DNA of 57,773 nt. Origin: JBDTVS01 sp040007095. GTDB taxonomy: Bacteria > Acidobacteriota > Vicinamibacteria > Vicinamibacterales > CAVVIG01. The DNA lies in the NCBI GenBank assembly GCA_040007095.1, contig JBDTVS010000216.1, positions 1 through 57,773 on the forward strand, given 5' to 3'. Shown here piece after piece: positions 43,327 to 51,472 of this stretch. The notes under the pieces were generated by a model. It saw only the letters and a list, made by a program, of their open reading frames with translations, had not been told where the DNA came from and searched no databases. The translations under genes were made by a program, and so were the position numbers. Position 1 is the stretch's first letter. Every line of letters starts with the position of its first letter.

Positions 43327-43923
43327 CTAGTTGCGGGTTTCGAGCGCGACCTGCGCGGTGCTCGCGTCGAAGAACCTCCGCTTCACGTCGCGGAAGGTCA
43401 TCTTGAGCTCCCCCGTCTGACCTGGATCGAGAGAGCCGCCGTAGGTAATCTCGGTCGCCGCGACCAGTGAGCCCCGGTCGTCGAACAGCGCGATGGCTAC
43501 CGCCAGCTTCATTTTGTGATCTGACGTGTTCTTCACCGGCATGAACGCCTGCGGCCCCTTTCCGGCCCGCAGCGGGTTGAAATTCACGCCCCCTTCGACC
43601 TGAAACTTGATCTCCTTGATCTCGACCCCTTCCGACGCGAGGTTGAGAGGAATCCATTTCTCGTTCTCCCACTTGATCGTCTTGGCCACGGTCTGCTCCC
43701 GACGCGCGGCACTGGTCGAGTCGGCGGCCCTCGTTTCGGTCGTCTTTGTTTCGATGGTTTTTTCGCTGCTCTTCGTGTCGCCGCCCCTGGTCTCAGTGGT
43801 CTCTGTCACGACGGTCTTCGTCTCAGTGACCTGTGGCTTGCTGTCCGGAGTGCCGTTCGAACAGGCGGTGCTTCCCGCCAGCGCCAACCCGGCCACCAGA
43901 ACCGCAGTGGGTGTCATGTTCAT
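43327..43923 (-). CDS. Lipoprotein of unknown function
   Basis: 198 residues. The lipobox AGSTAC puts the lipidated Cys at about 21. Residues 24-85 are a Thr/Glu/Lys-rich low-complexity stalk (VVTETTETRGGDTKSSEK). The C-terminal 100 residues are beta-rich (GVEIKEIKFQVEGGVNF, AVAIALFDDRGSLVAATEI) and resemble FxLYD/immunoglobulin-like folds. ATG 43923 follows AAAGGAAC, 11 bases past the ketosynthase stop, so it is likely the last gene of the ketosynthase operon. No family is assigned. Confidence 0.7.
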   Translation of the reverse strand: MNMTPTAVLVAGLALAGSTACSNGTPDSKPQVTETKTVVTETTETRGGDTKSSEKTIETKTTETRAADSTSAARREQTVAKTIKWENEKWIPLNLASEGVEIKEIKFQVEGGVNFNPLRAGKGPQAFMPVKNTSDHKMKLAVAIALFDDRGSLVAATEITYGGSLDPGQTGELKMTFRDVKRRFFDASTAQVALETRN

Positions 43924-43934
43924 CGCGTTCCTTT

Positions 43935-45155
43935 TCAGTGCACCCGTCGCATCACGAGCGCCGCATTGTTGCCGCCAAACGCCAATGAAATCGAGAGACC
44001 GCACGAGATCGGCAGCTCGCGCGCCTCGTTGGACACGATGTCCACGTCGCATTCCGGATCGCGCTCGCGATAGTGGATCGTCGGCGGGACCACACCGCGA
44101 TCGAGCGACATCGCCAGCACCGCGGCTTCGATGGCGCCTGCGGCGGAGAGACAGTGACCCACCATCGACTTGATCGAGGTCACGGGTATTCGCCGCGCAC
44201 GCTCGCCGAATACCTGCCGTAGACCACGGGCTTCGGCCTGATCGTTCTGCGGCGTGGCCGTGCCGTGCGCGTTGACGTGATCCACCTGGTCGCTGCCGAT
44301 CTGCGCCGCACGCAGTGCCGCGGTGACCAGCGCAGCGACCGCGCGTCCCTCCGGCTCTGGGGCGGTCGGGTGGTGCGCTTCGCAGCGGATGCCGTAGCCC
44401 AGGATCTCGGCATAAATCCTCGCGCCGCGACGCTCGGCCCGTGAGTACTCCTCGAGCACGAGGATGGCCGCGGCTTCGCCGATATTCATGCCCTTCCGGG
44501 TGCGGCAGAATGGGCGGCACGGTTCGGTATCGACCAGTCGCAAGGCGTTGAATCCGCTGAGGGTCAGCCGGCACAACACGTCGCTGGCGCCCGCCAGCGC
44601 GGCGTCGAGACGCCCCCCGGCGATCGCATCAGCCGCATAGCCAATCGCGACCGTGCTCGACGAGCACGCGGACAGCACCGACGCTTTCGCGCCCTCGAAA
44701 CCGAAATGTGAGGCGAGCGTGTCGCTCGGCGTGCTCGGAAAGTGATTGAAGATCTTGGACGGCGGCGCGCGCCGCAGGCCGACGCGCTGCGCCTCCTCGA
44801 ACCATTCCTCGTTGCGCATCAGGTCGGCCGTGCCCGACCCGAGCATCACCCCGGCCCGCGTGAGGTTCACACCGCTGTCGAGCAGTCCCGAGTCTGCGAG
44901 CGCCTCGCGCGACGCGATGATAGCCGTCTGATCGGCGCGCGACAGCCGGCCCCAGGCATGGGGTGAGAGCTCCGGGTCGCGGGCGTAGGGACGCATCTCT
45001 GCCGCCTTCGAACTGCGGTAGCCGCTCGCATCGAAGAGCGACACATCGCCGATACCGCAGCGGCCCTCGAGCAGCCCTCGCCACACGTCGTCTCGCGTCG
45101 AGCCCAAGGCGCTCATCAACCCGATCCCCGTGACGGCAACCCTGCGGCGGCTCAT
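43935..45155 (-). CDS. Beta-ketoacyl-ACP synthase (FabF-like, catalytically intact)
   Basis: 406 residues from the ATG overlapping the PHP gene stop (ATGA). Thiolase-fold ketosynthase with the full triad: C164 in SACSSSTVA, H297 in VNAHGTATPQND and H334 in KSMVGHCLSAAGA. It elongates an acyl chain on an acyl carrier protein. Its operon also holds an ACP and a dead ketosynthase paralogue, the KS/CLF pairing of aryl-polyene and type II polyketide loci rather than of primary fatty-acid synthesis. Confidence 0.9.
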   Translation of the reverse strand: MSRRRVAVTGIGLMSALGSTRDDVWRGLLEGRCGIGDVSLFDASGYRSSKAAEMRPYARDPELSPHAWGRLSRADQTAIIASREALADSGLLDSGVNLTRAGVMLGSGTADLMRNEEWFEEAQRVGLRRAPPSKIFNHFPSTPSDTLASHFGFEGAKASVLSACSSSTVAIGYAADAIAGGRLDAALAGASDVLCRLTLSGFNALRLVDTEPCRPFCRTRKGMNIGEAAAILVLEEYSRAERRGARIYAEILGYGIRCEAHHPTAPEPEGRAVAALVTAALRAAQIGSDQVDHVNAHGTATPQNDQAEARGLRQVFGERARRIPVTSIKSMVGHCLSAAGAIEAAVLAMSLDRGVVPPTIHYRERDPECDVDIVSNEARELPISCGLSISLAFGGNNAALVMRRVH

Positions 45156-46174
45156 CGCGACGCCAACTCCACGTGCCCCGCGGGCTCCGGCGGTCCCTGG
45201 GTCCGCGGTCCCACCGAGGCGGCCTTCGCGCCGACGCCCGCGCCGACGCCCGCACCGCCCCACTCCCGCCGGAAGCGATCGATGCGGCGCCGTTCACCGG
45301 CCTTGCCGATCACCGCGACCAGCGCCGGGGTGAACTCGGCAGGCAACGAGAGCGTCGAGAAGCCGAGGCCAACCGCACGGCGTCGCCACGACAACTCCTG
45401 GCGCCCGAGTCCCAGGAGCGACGCCCAATAGCGGCCGACCACGCCGTAGATTTCACGCATCACGCGAGCGGTGCCGCCGTGGCGTCCGCCGACGCTGCTC
45501 AAACCGGCACGGAGGTTCTGCAGGAACTCGTCGCGATTGCGGGCGCGCACTTCGGTGTAGGTGGTGCCCACACCCGCCAGCGTATGCGCATCGCTGCCTC
45601 CAACTGCAATCGCGGCCTGCCCTGTTCGCGCGCGCTCGCCAACGATCTCTTCGATCAGCGTGTTGTGCGCCTCGAGCATGGTGCCGTTGCGCACCTCGAA
45701 GGCGGCGAACAGCGGGAGGAGCGCGTGCAAGTATGCGTCGAGGGTCATCTGTCGCCGCAGGAAGAAGAAGAGATGATTGAGCGTAAAGAACACGCCCTGC
45801 TCGCGCAGATAGGCCGTCGCCTCGTAGACGTTCGCTCGCAGCGGTTGGATTTCCCGGTGGATCCGTTCGTCGATGCCGTAGGCGCCGATGTGGACCTTCA
45901 GCGGCGGCCCGCCGGTTGGCACGCCCGGCCACGGTGGAACCAGACACTCGATCTCTTCGCTGATCAGGAAGTCGTCGGCGTCGGGATGGCGTTCGAGAAA
46001 CTCCAGACAACCGTCGATGCTGTCGTGATCGGTCAGCGTGACGATGTCCATGCCGCGCGACTTCGCGACGCGATAGACCTCCTCCGGCTCCGAATAGCAG
46101 TCGCGAGCCCGCAGAAATCGCAGGTGGCTGGCGTAGCCGGAATGGTAGGAGTGGACGTGCAGGTCCGCCCGCAT
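45152..46174 (-). CDS. PHP-domain metal-dependent hydrolase
   Basis: 340 residues from ATG 46174, which begins MRADLHVHSYHSG directly in the PHP motif. ATG 46270 is possible, but the extra codons cover a perfect 12-bp hairpin and match nothing. Metal-ligand motifs: DLHVHS, TLTDHDSIDG and GGSDAHTLAGVGTTYTEV, with FFTLNHLFFFL between. The C-terminal 50 residues are low complexity (GAGVGAGVGAK). PHP enzymes hydrolyse phosphoesters. The place between a polysaccharide deacetylase and a ketosynthase suggests a dedicated phosphatase step; the substrate is unknown. Confidence 0.83.
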   Translation of the reverse strand: MRADLHVHSYHSGYASHLRFLRARDCYSEPEEVYRVAKSRGMDIVTLTDHDSIDGCLEFLERHPDADDFLISEEIECLVPPWPGVPTGGPPLKVHIGAYGIDERIHREIQPLRANVYEATAYLREQGVFFTLNHLFFFLRRQMTLDAYLHALLPLFAAFEVRNGTMLEAHNTLIEEIVGERARTGQAAIAVGGSDAHTLAGVGTTYTEVRARNRDEFLQNLRAGLSSVGGRHGGTARVMREIYGVVGRYWASLLGLGRQELSWRRRAVGLGFSTLSLPAEFTPALVAVIGKAGERRRIDRFRREWGGAGVGAGVGAKAASVGPRTQGPPEPAGHVELASR

Positions 46175-46178
46175 GACG

Positions 46179-46215
46179 CGCCCGGGGGCGGCGCTTCGCG
46201 TGACGCCCCCGGGCG
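46179..46215. repeat. Perfect 12-bp hairpin immediately upstream of the PHP gene start
   Basis: CGCCCGGGGGCG at 46179-46190 is complementary to CGCCCCCGGGCG at 46204-46215, with a 13-base loop. On the minus strand it ends four bases before the ATG at 46174. It could limit ribosome access or terminate part of the upstream transcription. Confidence 0.6.
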
Positions 46216-46339
46216 ACAGATCGCCCGGCCGGAGAGACGCATCTTCGATGCTGGGTGGATGTCTCGTCATAGCGGCTCGAGCCACTAGTGTAGCTCCGAG
46301 GAAACAGTCCACGAGATCTGGCTCAGGATTGCACTGGTC

Positions 46340-47167
46340 TCAGGATTGTAGCCCGAGCACGTCGCCCATGGGCGCGAACTCCGCGCCGCGCAGCACGACC
46401 TCCAGCCTCGAGGCGAACCCTTCGAGCCGGAAGTAGTGCACAAATCGCTTGGCCGGCGGCAGCGGCACGCGGGGCGGGTCGGGGTCGATCTCCCATGGAT
46501 GGACGAAGAGCGCGACCGGCGCGCCCTGGCGATTGCGCGCCTCGATGGTCGCGAGCACGCGGCCTGGCGCGGTCATTCGCAGCCCCCAGCCGCCACCGAG
46601 CGGAAACGCCTGTCCGAAGCGGCGCTCCACCAGCGGCGGGAACTCCAGCAGATCCCCCGCGGCGGTCGAACGCGTGTGCGGCACCCAGGGATAGTCGGGA
46701 TTCCCGACGATTCTGAGCGGCGTGAGACTAGAGTCGAAACGGAACCCCTTCCGCGACAGCACTTCGAGCGCCCACATCGATCGGTCGTTGATCGACCATT
46801 GCGGCGCGCGAAAACCCAGGACCGAGGCCGCGCCAGCCGCCTTCAGTGCCGCGACACTGCGGTCGAGCTCGTCGGCAAAGGTCTCCGGCGTCAGCTCATA
46901 CACCGGATCGTGAAACTGACCATGCGAGGCAATCTCGTGACCGGCGGAGACGATCTCTTCGACCAGACGGGGATATCGCTCCGCCACCCACCCGAGCACG
47001 AAGAACGTCCCGCGGACCTGGTGGCGATCGAGCAACCCCAGAAGGTGTCGCGTATTGGCCACGACGCGGCTCGGAAGACTATCCCACCGTTCTCGACTGA
47101 GCGGGCCGCCCACGCCGCAGATGTGAAACCACTCCTCGACGTCTACCGTCAGGCAATTGCGGACCAC
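46340..47167 (-). CDS. Polysaccharide deacetylase, XrtA/PEP-CTERM-associated type
   Basis: 275 residues. NodB-fold carbohydrate esterase 4: LTVDVEEWFHI holds the catalytic/metal Asp, HEIASHGQFHD the metal His pair, and GFRAPQWSI the third motif. The C-terminal DUF3473-like part (FVHPWEIDPDPPRVPLP, FVHYFRLEGFASRLE) is typical of XrtA-associated deacetylases linked to exopolysaccharide loci. It removes N-acetyl groups from sugars. No exosortase or glycosyltransferase is visible here; instead it lies between an ACP and a PHP gene. Confidence 0.9.
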   Translation of the reverse strand: MVRNCLTVDVEEWFHICGVGGPLSRERWDSLPSRVVANTRHLLGLLDRHQVRGTFFVLGWVAERYPRLVEEIVSAGHEIASHGQFHDPVYELTPETFADELDRSVAALKAAGAASVLGFRAPQWSINDRSMWALEVLSRKGFRFDSSLTPLRIVGNPDYPWVPHTRSTAAGDLLEFPPLVERRFGQAFPLGGGWGLRMTAPGRVLATIEARNRQGAPVALFVHPWEIDPDPPRVPLPPAKRFVHYFRLEGFASRLEVVLRGAEFAPMGDVLGLQS

Positions 47168-47219
47168 GTTAGGAACGGCGAAAACGGGCGGACGCGCGAA
47201 GCCAGGTCACCACGGGCTG

Positions 47220-47495
47220 TTACCCGCCCGGCGATGGCACGCGGGCCGATTCGACGAAGTCCACGATGGTGCGCATGCTGCGCAGGACGCGCTGTCCCAT
47301 CTGCTCGTCGCTCACCACCACGCCAAAGGTTCGTTGGAGCTCCAACACAATCTCGAGCGCATCGATCGAATCGAGACCGAGGCCTTCGCCAAAGAGCGGC
47401 AGGTCCAGATCAATCTCACCCGGGTCCATCGGCATTCTCAAGCATCTGACGATGGCGGCCTTCACCTGATCTTCGAGCGTCCCCCGTGCGTCCAT
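47220..47495 (-). CDS. Acyl carrier protein
   Basis: 91 residues. The phosphopantetheine Ser is S43 in GLGLDSIDALEIV, preceded by the usual LFGEG loop; helices II and III follow (ELQRTFGVVVSDEQMGQRVL). It carries the growing chain for the adjacent ketosynthase pair. It starts 30 bases after the stop of the chain-length-factor-like gene. A truncated near-copy lies at 56769-56939. Confidence 0.92.
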   Translation of the reverse strand: MDARGTLEDQVKAAIVRCLRMPMDPGEIDLDLPLFGEGLGLDSIDALEIVLELQRTFGVVVSDEQMGQRVLRSMRTIVDFVESARVPSPGG

Positions 47496-47525
47496 CCCTA
47501 CAGCCTATAACATCTGGTCTTCGAC

Positions 47526-48770
47526 TCAACTTGTCGCCGGTGCCAGGGAGCCGGCGCGAGCCACCAGGGAGTAGTTCGTCCCGCCGCTTGCAACCGCGTT
47601 CACCAGGAACGTGCGGCCGCGAACCGACCGCGCGTCGCTGCTCACGTTCACTGCACAGTCCGGATCTGCCGTTGAGAAGCCCACCGTAGCCGGCAGCACG
47701 CCATTCGCCATCGTCAGCAGGGCGGCGGCGAGGGCGACCGCGCCCGCCGCGCCCGATTCGCCGACGGCGCCCTTGAGCGAAACCACCGGCACCTCGTATG
47801 CGCGGAACACCGTGCCAATCGCCTCCGCCTCAATGGCATCCAGCCGTTTCGACCCGTTCGCCGCCGCGAACACCGCGCCGACGTCCGCCGCGGCGACGCC
47901 CGCTTCATCGAGCGCGATTTGCATCGCGCGCGCCGTGCCCGACGCCTCGAGGGGCCAACCGTTGAGCTCCGCGCGGGACGCCGTCATGCCGACGCCCAGG
48001 AGCTCGCCGTAGACCTGCGCGCCGCGTGCCGCCGCCGCCTCGGCCGCCTCGAAGAGCAGCAGGACGCCGGCTTCTCCGAGCACAAAACCGCCGCGATGCC
48101 GATCGAAAGGACGACTCGTCTCATCACGTGCGAATGGACCGAAACGCTCCTGAACCTTGAAGAAGGTCTCTTCCAACCGGTCGGCGCCGCCGCTGAGCAT
48201 CGCGGTCACGCGGCGGTCGCGAATCAACCCGGACGCGTACGCAATCGCGGCGAGGCTGGAAGCCTCGCGCTGATTGAAGGTGACGTTGGGCCCCCGCAGA
48301 CCGTGCTCGATGGCGCAGAGGCTCGCGGGCGCGTTCGACACGGTGTTGCTGAACAGCAACGCGGGCGCACCGGCGGGCCCGTACTTGGTCAGCCCCTGCA
48401 GATACTCGATGGTGCTGTCCATCCCGGCCGTCAACGTCCCGAGCGCCACGCCGATCTCGTCGCTGCCGCCAGGCTCCACGACCATTGACGCATCGTCGAG
48501 CAGCAGACGCGCGCACGCGAGCGCAAGCCGGCCGACGCCGTCCACGCGGCGAAGCTTGAGGGGCGAGATGAAGGAGGCCGGATCGAAGCCGTCGAGCGTC
48601 GCGGCAGCATGCGAACGGCACGAGGAGGTATCGAACGCCGTGATCGGACGGATGCCGCAACGGCCAGCCGCGAGCGCGTCGACCAACGCGCGCGGTCCGA
48701 TGCCAAAGGGAGAAATGCAGCCGATTCCGGTGATCACAACGCGTTGGCGCATCGGCGCGTACGCTACCAT
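47526..48770 (-). CDS. Ketosynthase paralogue without catalytic residues (chain-length-factor-like)
   Basis: 414 residues from ATG 48770, or 408 from 48752. The fold is clearly FabF-like (QRVVITGIGCISPFG, PFDRHRGGFVLGEAGVLLLF, VASGGTNYSLVAR). All three active-site residues are replaced: the Cys position is E169 (NQREASSLA), the first His is N305 (AAANGSKRLDA) and the second His is E338 (KGAVGESGAAG). This matches ketosynthase-beta or chain-length factors, which pair with an active ketosynthase and set chain length. It is first in a minus-strand operon: this gene, ACP, deacetylase, PHP, ketosynthase, lipoprotein. Confidence 0.88.
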   Translation of the reverse strand: MVAYAPMRQRVVITGIGCISPFGIGPRALVDALAAGRCGIRPITAFDTSSCRSHAAATLDGFDPASFISPLKLRRVDGVGRLALACARLLLDDASMVVEPGGSDEIGVALGTLTAGMDSTIEYLQGLTKYGPAGAPALLFSNTVSNAPASLCAIEHGLRGPNVTFNQREASSLAAIAYASGLIRDRRVTAMLSGGADRLEETFFKVQERFGPFARDETSRPFDRHRGGFVLGEAGVLLLFEAAEAAAARGAQVYGELLGVGMTASRAELNGWPLEASGTARAMQIALDEAGVAAADVGAVFAAANGSKRLDAIEAEAIGTVFRAYEVPVVSLKGAVGESGAAGAVALAAALLTMANGVLPATVGFSTADPDCAVNVSSDARSVRGRTFLVNAVASGGTNYSLVARAGSLAPATS

Positions 48771-48840
48771 GGCGAATCGTCGCCTCCAAACTGCCGGGAC
48801 CACGATGACACCGCAGATGGCAGATGGCTCACTGCTGTGG

Positions 48841-48864
48841 GAACCACGAAGAACACGAAGAGCC
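48841..48864. repeat. Dispersed CCACGAAG-type repeat, copy 2
   Basis: GAACCACGAAGAACACGAAG then AGCC. Related to the reverse complement of 43259-43290. Its position supports placing the methyltransferase start downstream, at 48892. Confidence 0.6.
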
Positions 48865-48891
48865 ATCGTGTCGGTCAGTCTGCCATCAGCC

Positions 48892-49572
48892 ATGTTCTCG
48901 CCATCGTCTCGCGGACGACTGACTGAGCGCGACCTCGATCGCTTTCCCGGCGGCACGCTGTTCCATCGCGTGGCGCGCGCCGTCTGTCGCGCGGGATGTC
49001 TGCCGCGCAAGGAACTCTACGAAGCGTGGGAAGTAGCGCGCCGGGTGCGGCGGATTTTTCGCGGAGGGCGCGTCATCGATCTGGGCGGCGGACATGGCCT
49101 GCTCGGACAGCTCATGCTGCTGCTCGACGATTCCTCAGCCACGGCGCTGGTCGTCGACAAGAGGTTGCCACCGTCGAGCGCGACGCTGCACAGCGCCCTG
49201 CTCGAGACCTGGCCCCGGTTGTCCGGACGCATTGGATTCGTCACCGCGGGCATCGAGGATGTCGAAATTCAGGGCACCGACACGGTCGTCTCGAGCCATG
49301 CCTGCGGCCGCCTCACGGATCTGGTCCTCGAACGCGCGGTTGCCGCGCGGGCACGCGTTGCCGTGCTGCCCTGCTGTCACGATCTCGCTGCCTGCGATAC
49401 CGGCACGCTGTCGGCCTGGATCGACGGCCCGATGGCCGTGGACGTCCTGCGGGCCATTCGCCTCGAACAGCGCGGCTATCGCATCTGGACGCAGGCCATT
49501 CCAGCCGCGATTACGCCGAAAAACCGTCTGTTGATTGGCGCGCCCGATGCTGGACGGTATGCTGGACGGTGA
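48892..49572 (+). CDS. SAM-dependent methyltransferase
   Basis: 226 residues from ATG 48892; the frame is open further upstream but through a dispersed repeat. The SAM motif I is RVIDLGGGHGLLGQLMLLLD, followed by ALVVDKR (acidic end of strand 2) and SSHACGRLTDLVLERA. ARVAVLPCCHDL and the C-terminal PKNRLLIGAP resemble the methyltransferase-32-like class. Divergent from the ketosynthase operon, it may modify its product; the substrate is unknown. Confidence 0.78.
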   Translation: MFSPSSRGRLTERDLDRFPGGTLFHRVARAVCRAGCLPRKELYEAWEVARRVRRIFRGGRVIDLGGGHGLLGQLMLLLDDSSATALVVDKRLPPSSATLHSALLETWPRLSGRIGFVTAGIEDVEIQGTDTVVSSHACGRLTDLVLERAVAARARVAVLPCCHDLAACDTGTLSAWIDGPMAVDVLRAIRLEQRGYRIWTQAIPAAITPKNRLLIGAPDAGRYAGR

Positions 49573-49691
49573 GCGCCGTAAAGGTCAGGAAGTCGAGCGC
49601 GTCCCTGGCCCGCAAAGAATCCGCCGCACTGCCATGCGCCGTGGGCCGTGCGCCGCCGATCTGGCGAAGACCCGGGCCACGCAGTAGTTGG

Positions 49692-49770
49692 CAGGCTGCT
49701 GAAAACCGCAATCTGCGTTCTAAGTTCTGAGTTCTAAGTTTCCAGTTCGGGTTGTCGCGTTTCAGCAACC
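49692..49770. repeat. Dispersed repeat, copy 2 (CTGCTGAAA / TTCTAAG type)
   Basis: GGCTGCTGAAAAC (49693-49705), then GTTCTAAGTTCTGAGTTCTA with internal heptad repetition, CCAGTTCGGG, and a closing TTTCAGCAACCC (49759-49770) that is the inverse of the opening. An 80-base element with inverted ends, related to 13406-13460. It sits between the convergent methyltransferase and DUF3443 genes. Confidence 0.65.
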
Positions 49771-49772
49771 CG

Positions 49773-50966
49773 TCAGTACGCCCAGTACGGACCGAAGCCG
49801 AGCGGTGTGTTCTGCGACTCGATGGCGGTCAATACATTCCGTCCAAAGAAGAAGGGCAAGCCCCAGTCGAAGCTGCCAGGGTTGGGTCCGGCCAGCAGGC
49901 TGAACACGGAAAATGACAGGTTCCCGAGGAGTGTATCGGCGTTCGCCACACCGAAGGGCACGGCGCCGGTGGTGCCGTTCGCGCCGCGGTGGGTCGCTGA
50001 GAAAGACTGCGAAGAGGCGGGACAATAGAAGTCCGCGGTGTCGGGACAGAGCGGCAGTCCCGAGGTGCGGCTATCCAGGAAGTACAACGCGTTCGACCCT
50101 GTATCCAGGAAGCTTCCGCCGTACGATTGCCCCTGGTAAACGGTCGTGAAGGTGCCCTGACCGTCGACCGTGAACACGGCCGCGCTGCCCGGGGCGTTGT
50201 TGGCCTGGGTCCCGATGCCAAAGACGAGCGAGCCGTTCACGGTTGCGGCGCCCAACGGGGAGACCGCAGGCAGCTCGACGATGACGCCGTTGTTGTCCTT
50301 GGCGAACAACCATACGGGATTCTGAAGCTGTTGAGCGATGCCTTCAGCCGTCGGTTGGCAGCTTGATCCCGAGCAGGTGAAATACAGGCCGGGATTCGAA
50401 GCGCCCGCCACCGCACAACCAGGGCCGCAGTCCTGCCGAAACAGGCCGATTCCCAGCACGCCGTTTGCGCCCAGGGTATCGAGGGTGTCTTCGGAAGGCC
50501 CGGTACTCGTGCAACTCGCCGGAATCGTCGAGAACCCTGACGCCCCAATCACCTGGATCGGTACGGCGCCAGCCCGCTCTCCAGCCATCGCGATATCCGC
50601 CACCTGCACGGGTCCCCACGTAAAACCGTCCACGAACTGATTGCATTCAACAACCGGACTTCCATTCGCGGTCTGCTGCGGCAGGTTCAGCGTCAGCGCA
50701 GACGAGAGGATCCGCAGGCCGATCGAACCGGTATCAACGAGCACGCCGTCGATCGTCTGGCAGTTGGACGCGCTGCCCGGCATGCACACCGTGACGCTGG
50801 TAAACAGCCCGTTGGCGTAGTTGTTCGCAGGCCCGGAATTCACGGTGATCGGCTGCACGTTTTGCGCCGGCGCCGCGACCACATTGGTGCTGGCCGGTGT
50901 GGTGCCACACTCGGGATTCATGACCAGCGTGCCGAACACAGCCAGGGCGAAGAATTTGAGCGCCAT
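49773..50966 (-). CDS. DUF3443 family protein
   Basis: 397 residues from ATG 50966. N-terminal lipoprotein-like signal (LVMNPECG). The body is rich in Gly/Ser/Asn/Thr: SVTVCMPGSASNCQTIDGVL, VDTGSIGLRIL, DGFTWGPVQVADI and FLDTGSNALYFLD. The two DTGS motifs look like those of pepsin-type proteases; DUF3443 proteins share this pattern, but activity is unproven. Paired Cys residues suggest disulfides, so it is exported. DUF3443 and DUF2844 genes are regularly adjacent, as here (8-base gap). Confidence 0.82.
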   Translation of the reverse strand: MALKFFALAVFGTLVMNPECGTTPASTNVVAAPAQNVQPITVNSGPANNYANGLFTSVTVCMPGSASNCQTIDGVLVDTGSIGLRILSSALTLNLPQQTANGSPVVECNQFVDGFTWGPVQVADIAMAGERAGAVPIQVIGASGFSTIPASCTSTGPSEDTLDTLGANGVLGIGLFRQDCGPGCAVAGASNPGLYFTCSGSSCQPTAEGIAQQLQNPVWLFAKDNNGVIVELPAVSPLGAATVNGSLVFGIGTQANNAPGSAAVFTVDGQGTFTTVYQGQSYGGSFLDTGSNALYFLDSRTSGLPLCPDTADFYCPASSQSFSATHRGANGTTGAVPFGVANADTLLGNLSFSVFSLLAGPNPGSFDWGLPFFFGRNVLTAIESQNTPLGFGPYWAY

Positions 50967-50974
50967 CAATGCGT

Positions 50975-51472
50975 CTAACGGACGAGCTCCGTGCCGATGC
51001 CGGTCGGCACGAATTGAGGCACGTAGGCCCGGCCCACAAAAGCCCGCGGGTGTCCGCTCTGCTCCACGATAAAAGTCGGTGCTTCGATCCGAATCGGCCC
51101 GTGGCCGAGCCGCTTTTTCTGAGCCGCCTGCGCGGCCTCGATATACGCCGGAAAATAGTCCCCAAGCACCTGCCGGAGATCCGGAACCGTCGGACCGTCC
51201 CACGCGACGCCAAACACCTTTCCAGACGACGAGACATACTCCCGGACGGTCGTGCCCGTGGACGCTCGCATTTCATGTACGGTGAAGGTGTCGCTGCTGG
51301 TCACTCGCATCACGGCGCCCTGGAGGCGTACCTGATCGGTCTGGATCGAGCCCAGATCGCCGCCGAGCGATGCCGCGGCTTGAGTCGAAAATCCCAGCAC
51401 CGCCAGAATCACGGCAACGGCCCATCTGCTGGTCTGGTCCCACAACAACGACGGACTAGGCTTTGCGATCAT
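50975..51472 (-). CDS. DUF2844 family protein
   Basis: 165 residues from ATG 51472. Signal peptide to about 34 (STQAAASLGG). The DUF2844 signature VHEMRASTGTTVREYVSSSG and VFGVAWDGPTVPDLRQVLGDYF is clear; the end is APTFIVEQSGHPRAFVGRAYV. Probably periplasmic. Its partner is the DUF3443 gene directly downstream. The start overlaps the tatA 3' end by 17 bases. Confidence 0.85.
   Translation of the reverse strand: MIAKPSPSLLWDQTSRWAVAVILAVLGFSTQAAASLGGDLGSIQTDQVRLQGAVMRVTSSDTFTVHEMRASTGTTVREYVSSSGKVFGVAWDGPTVPDLRQVLGDYFPAYIEAAQAAQKKRLGHGPIRIEAPTFIVEQSGHPRAFVGRAYVPQFVPTGIGTELVR

Noticed and set aside
48771..49010. Extended N-terminus of the chain-length-factor-like gene (open to 49010)
   Set aside because: The extra codons are antisense to the methyltransferase start and include a dispersed repeat. 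The ketosynthase fold begins right after ATG 48770.
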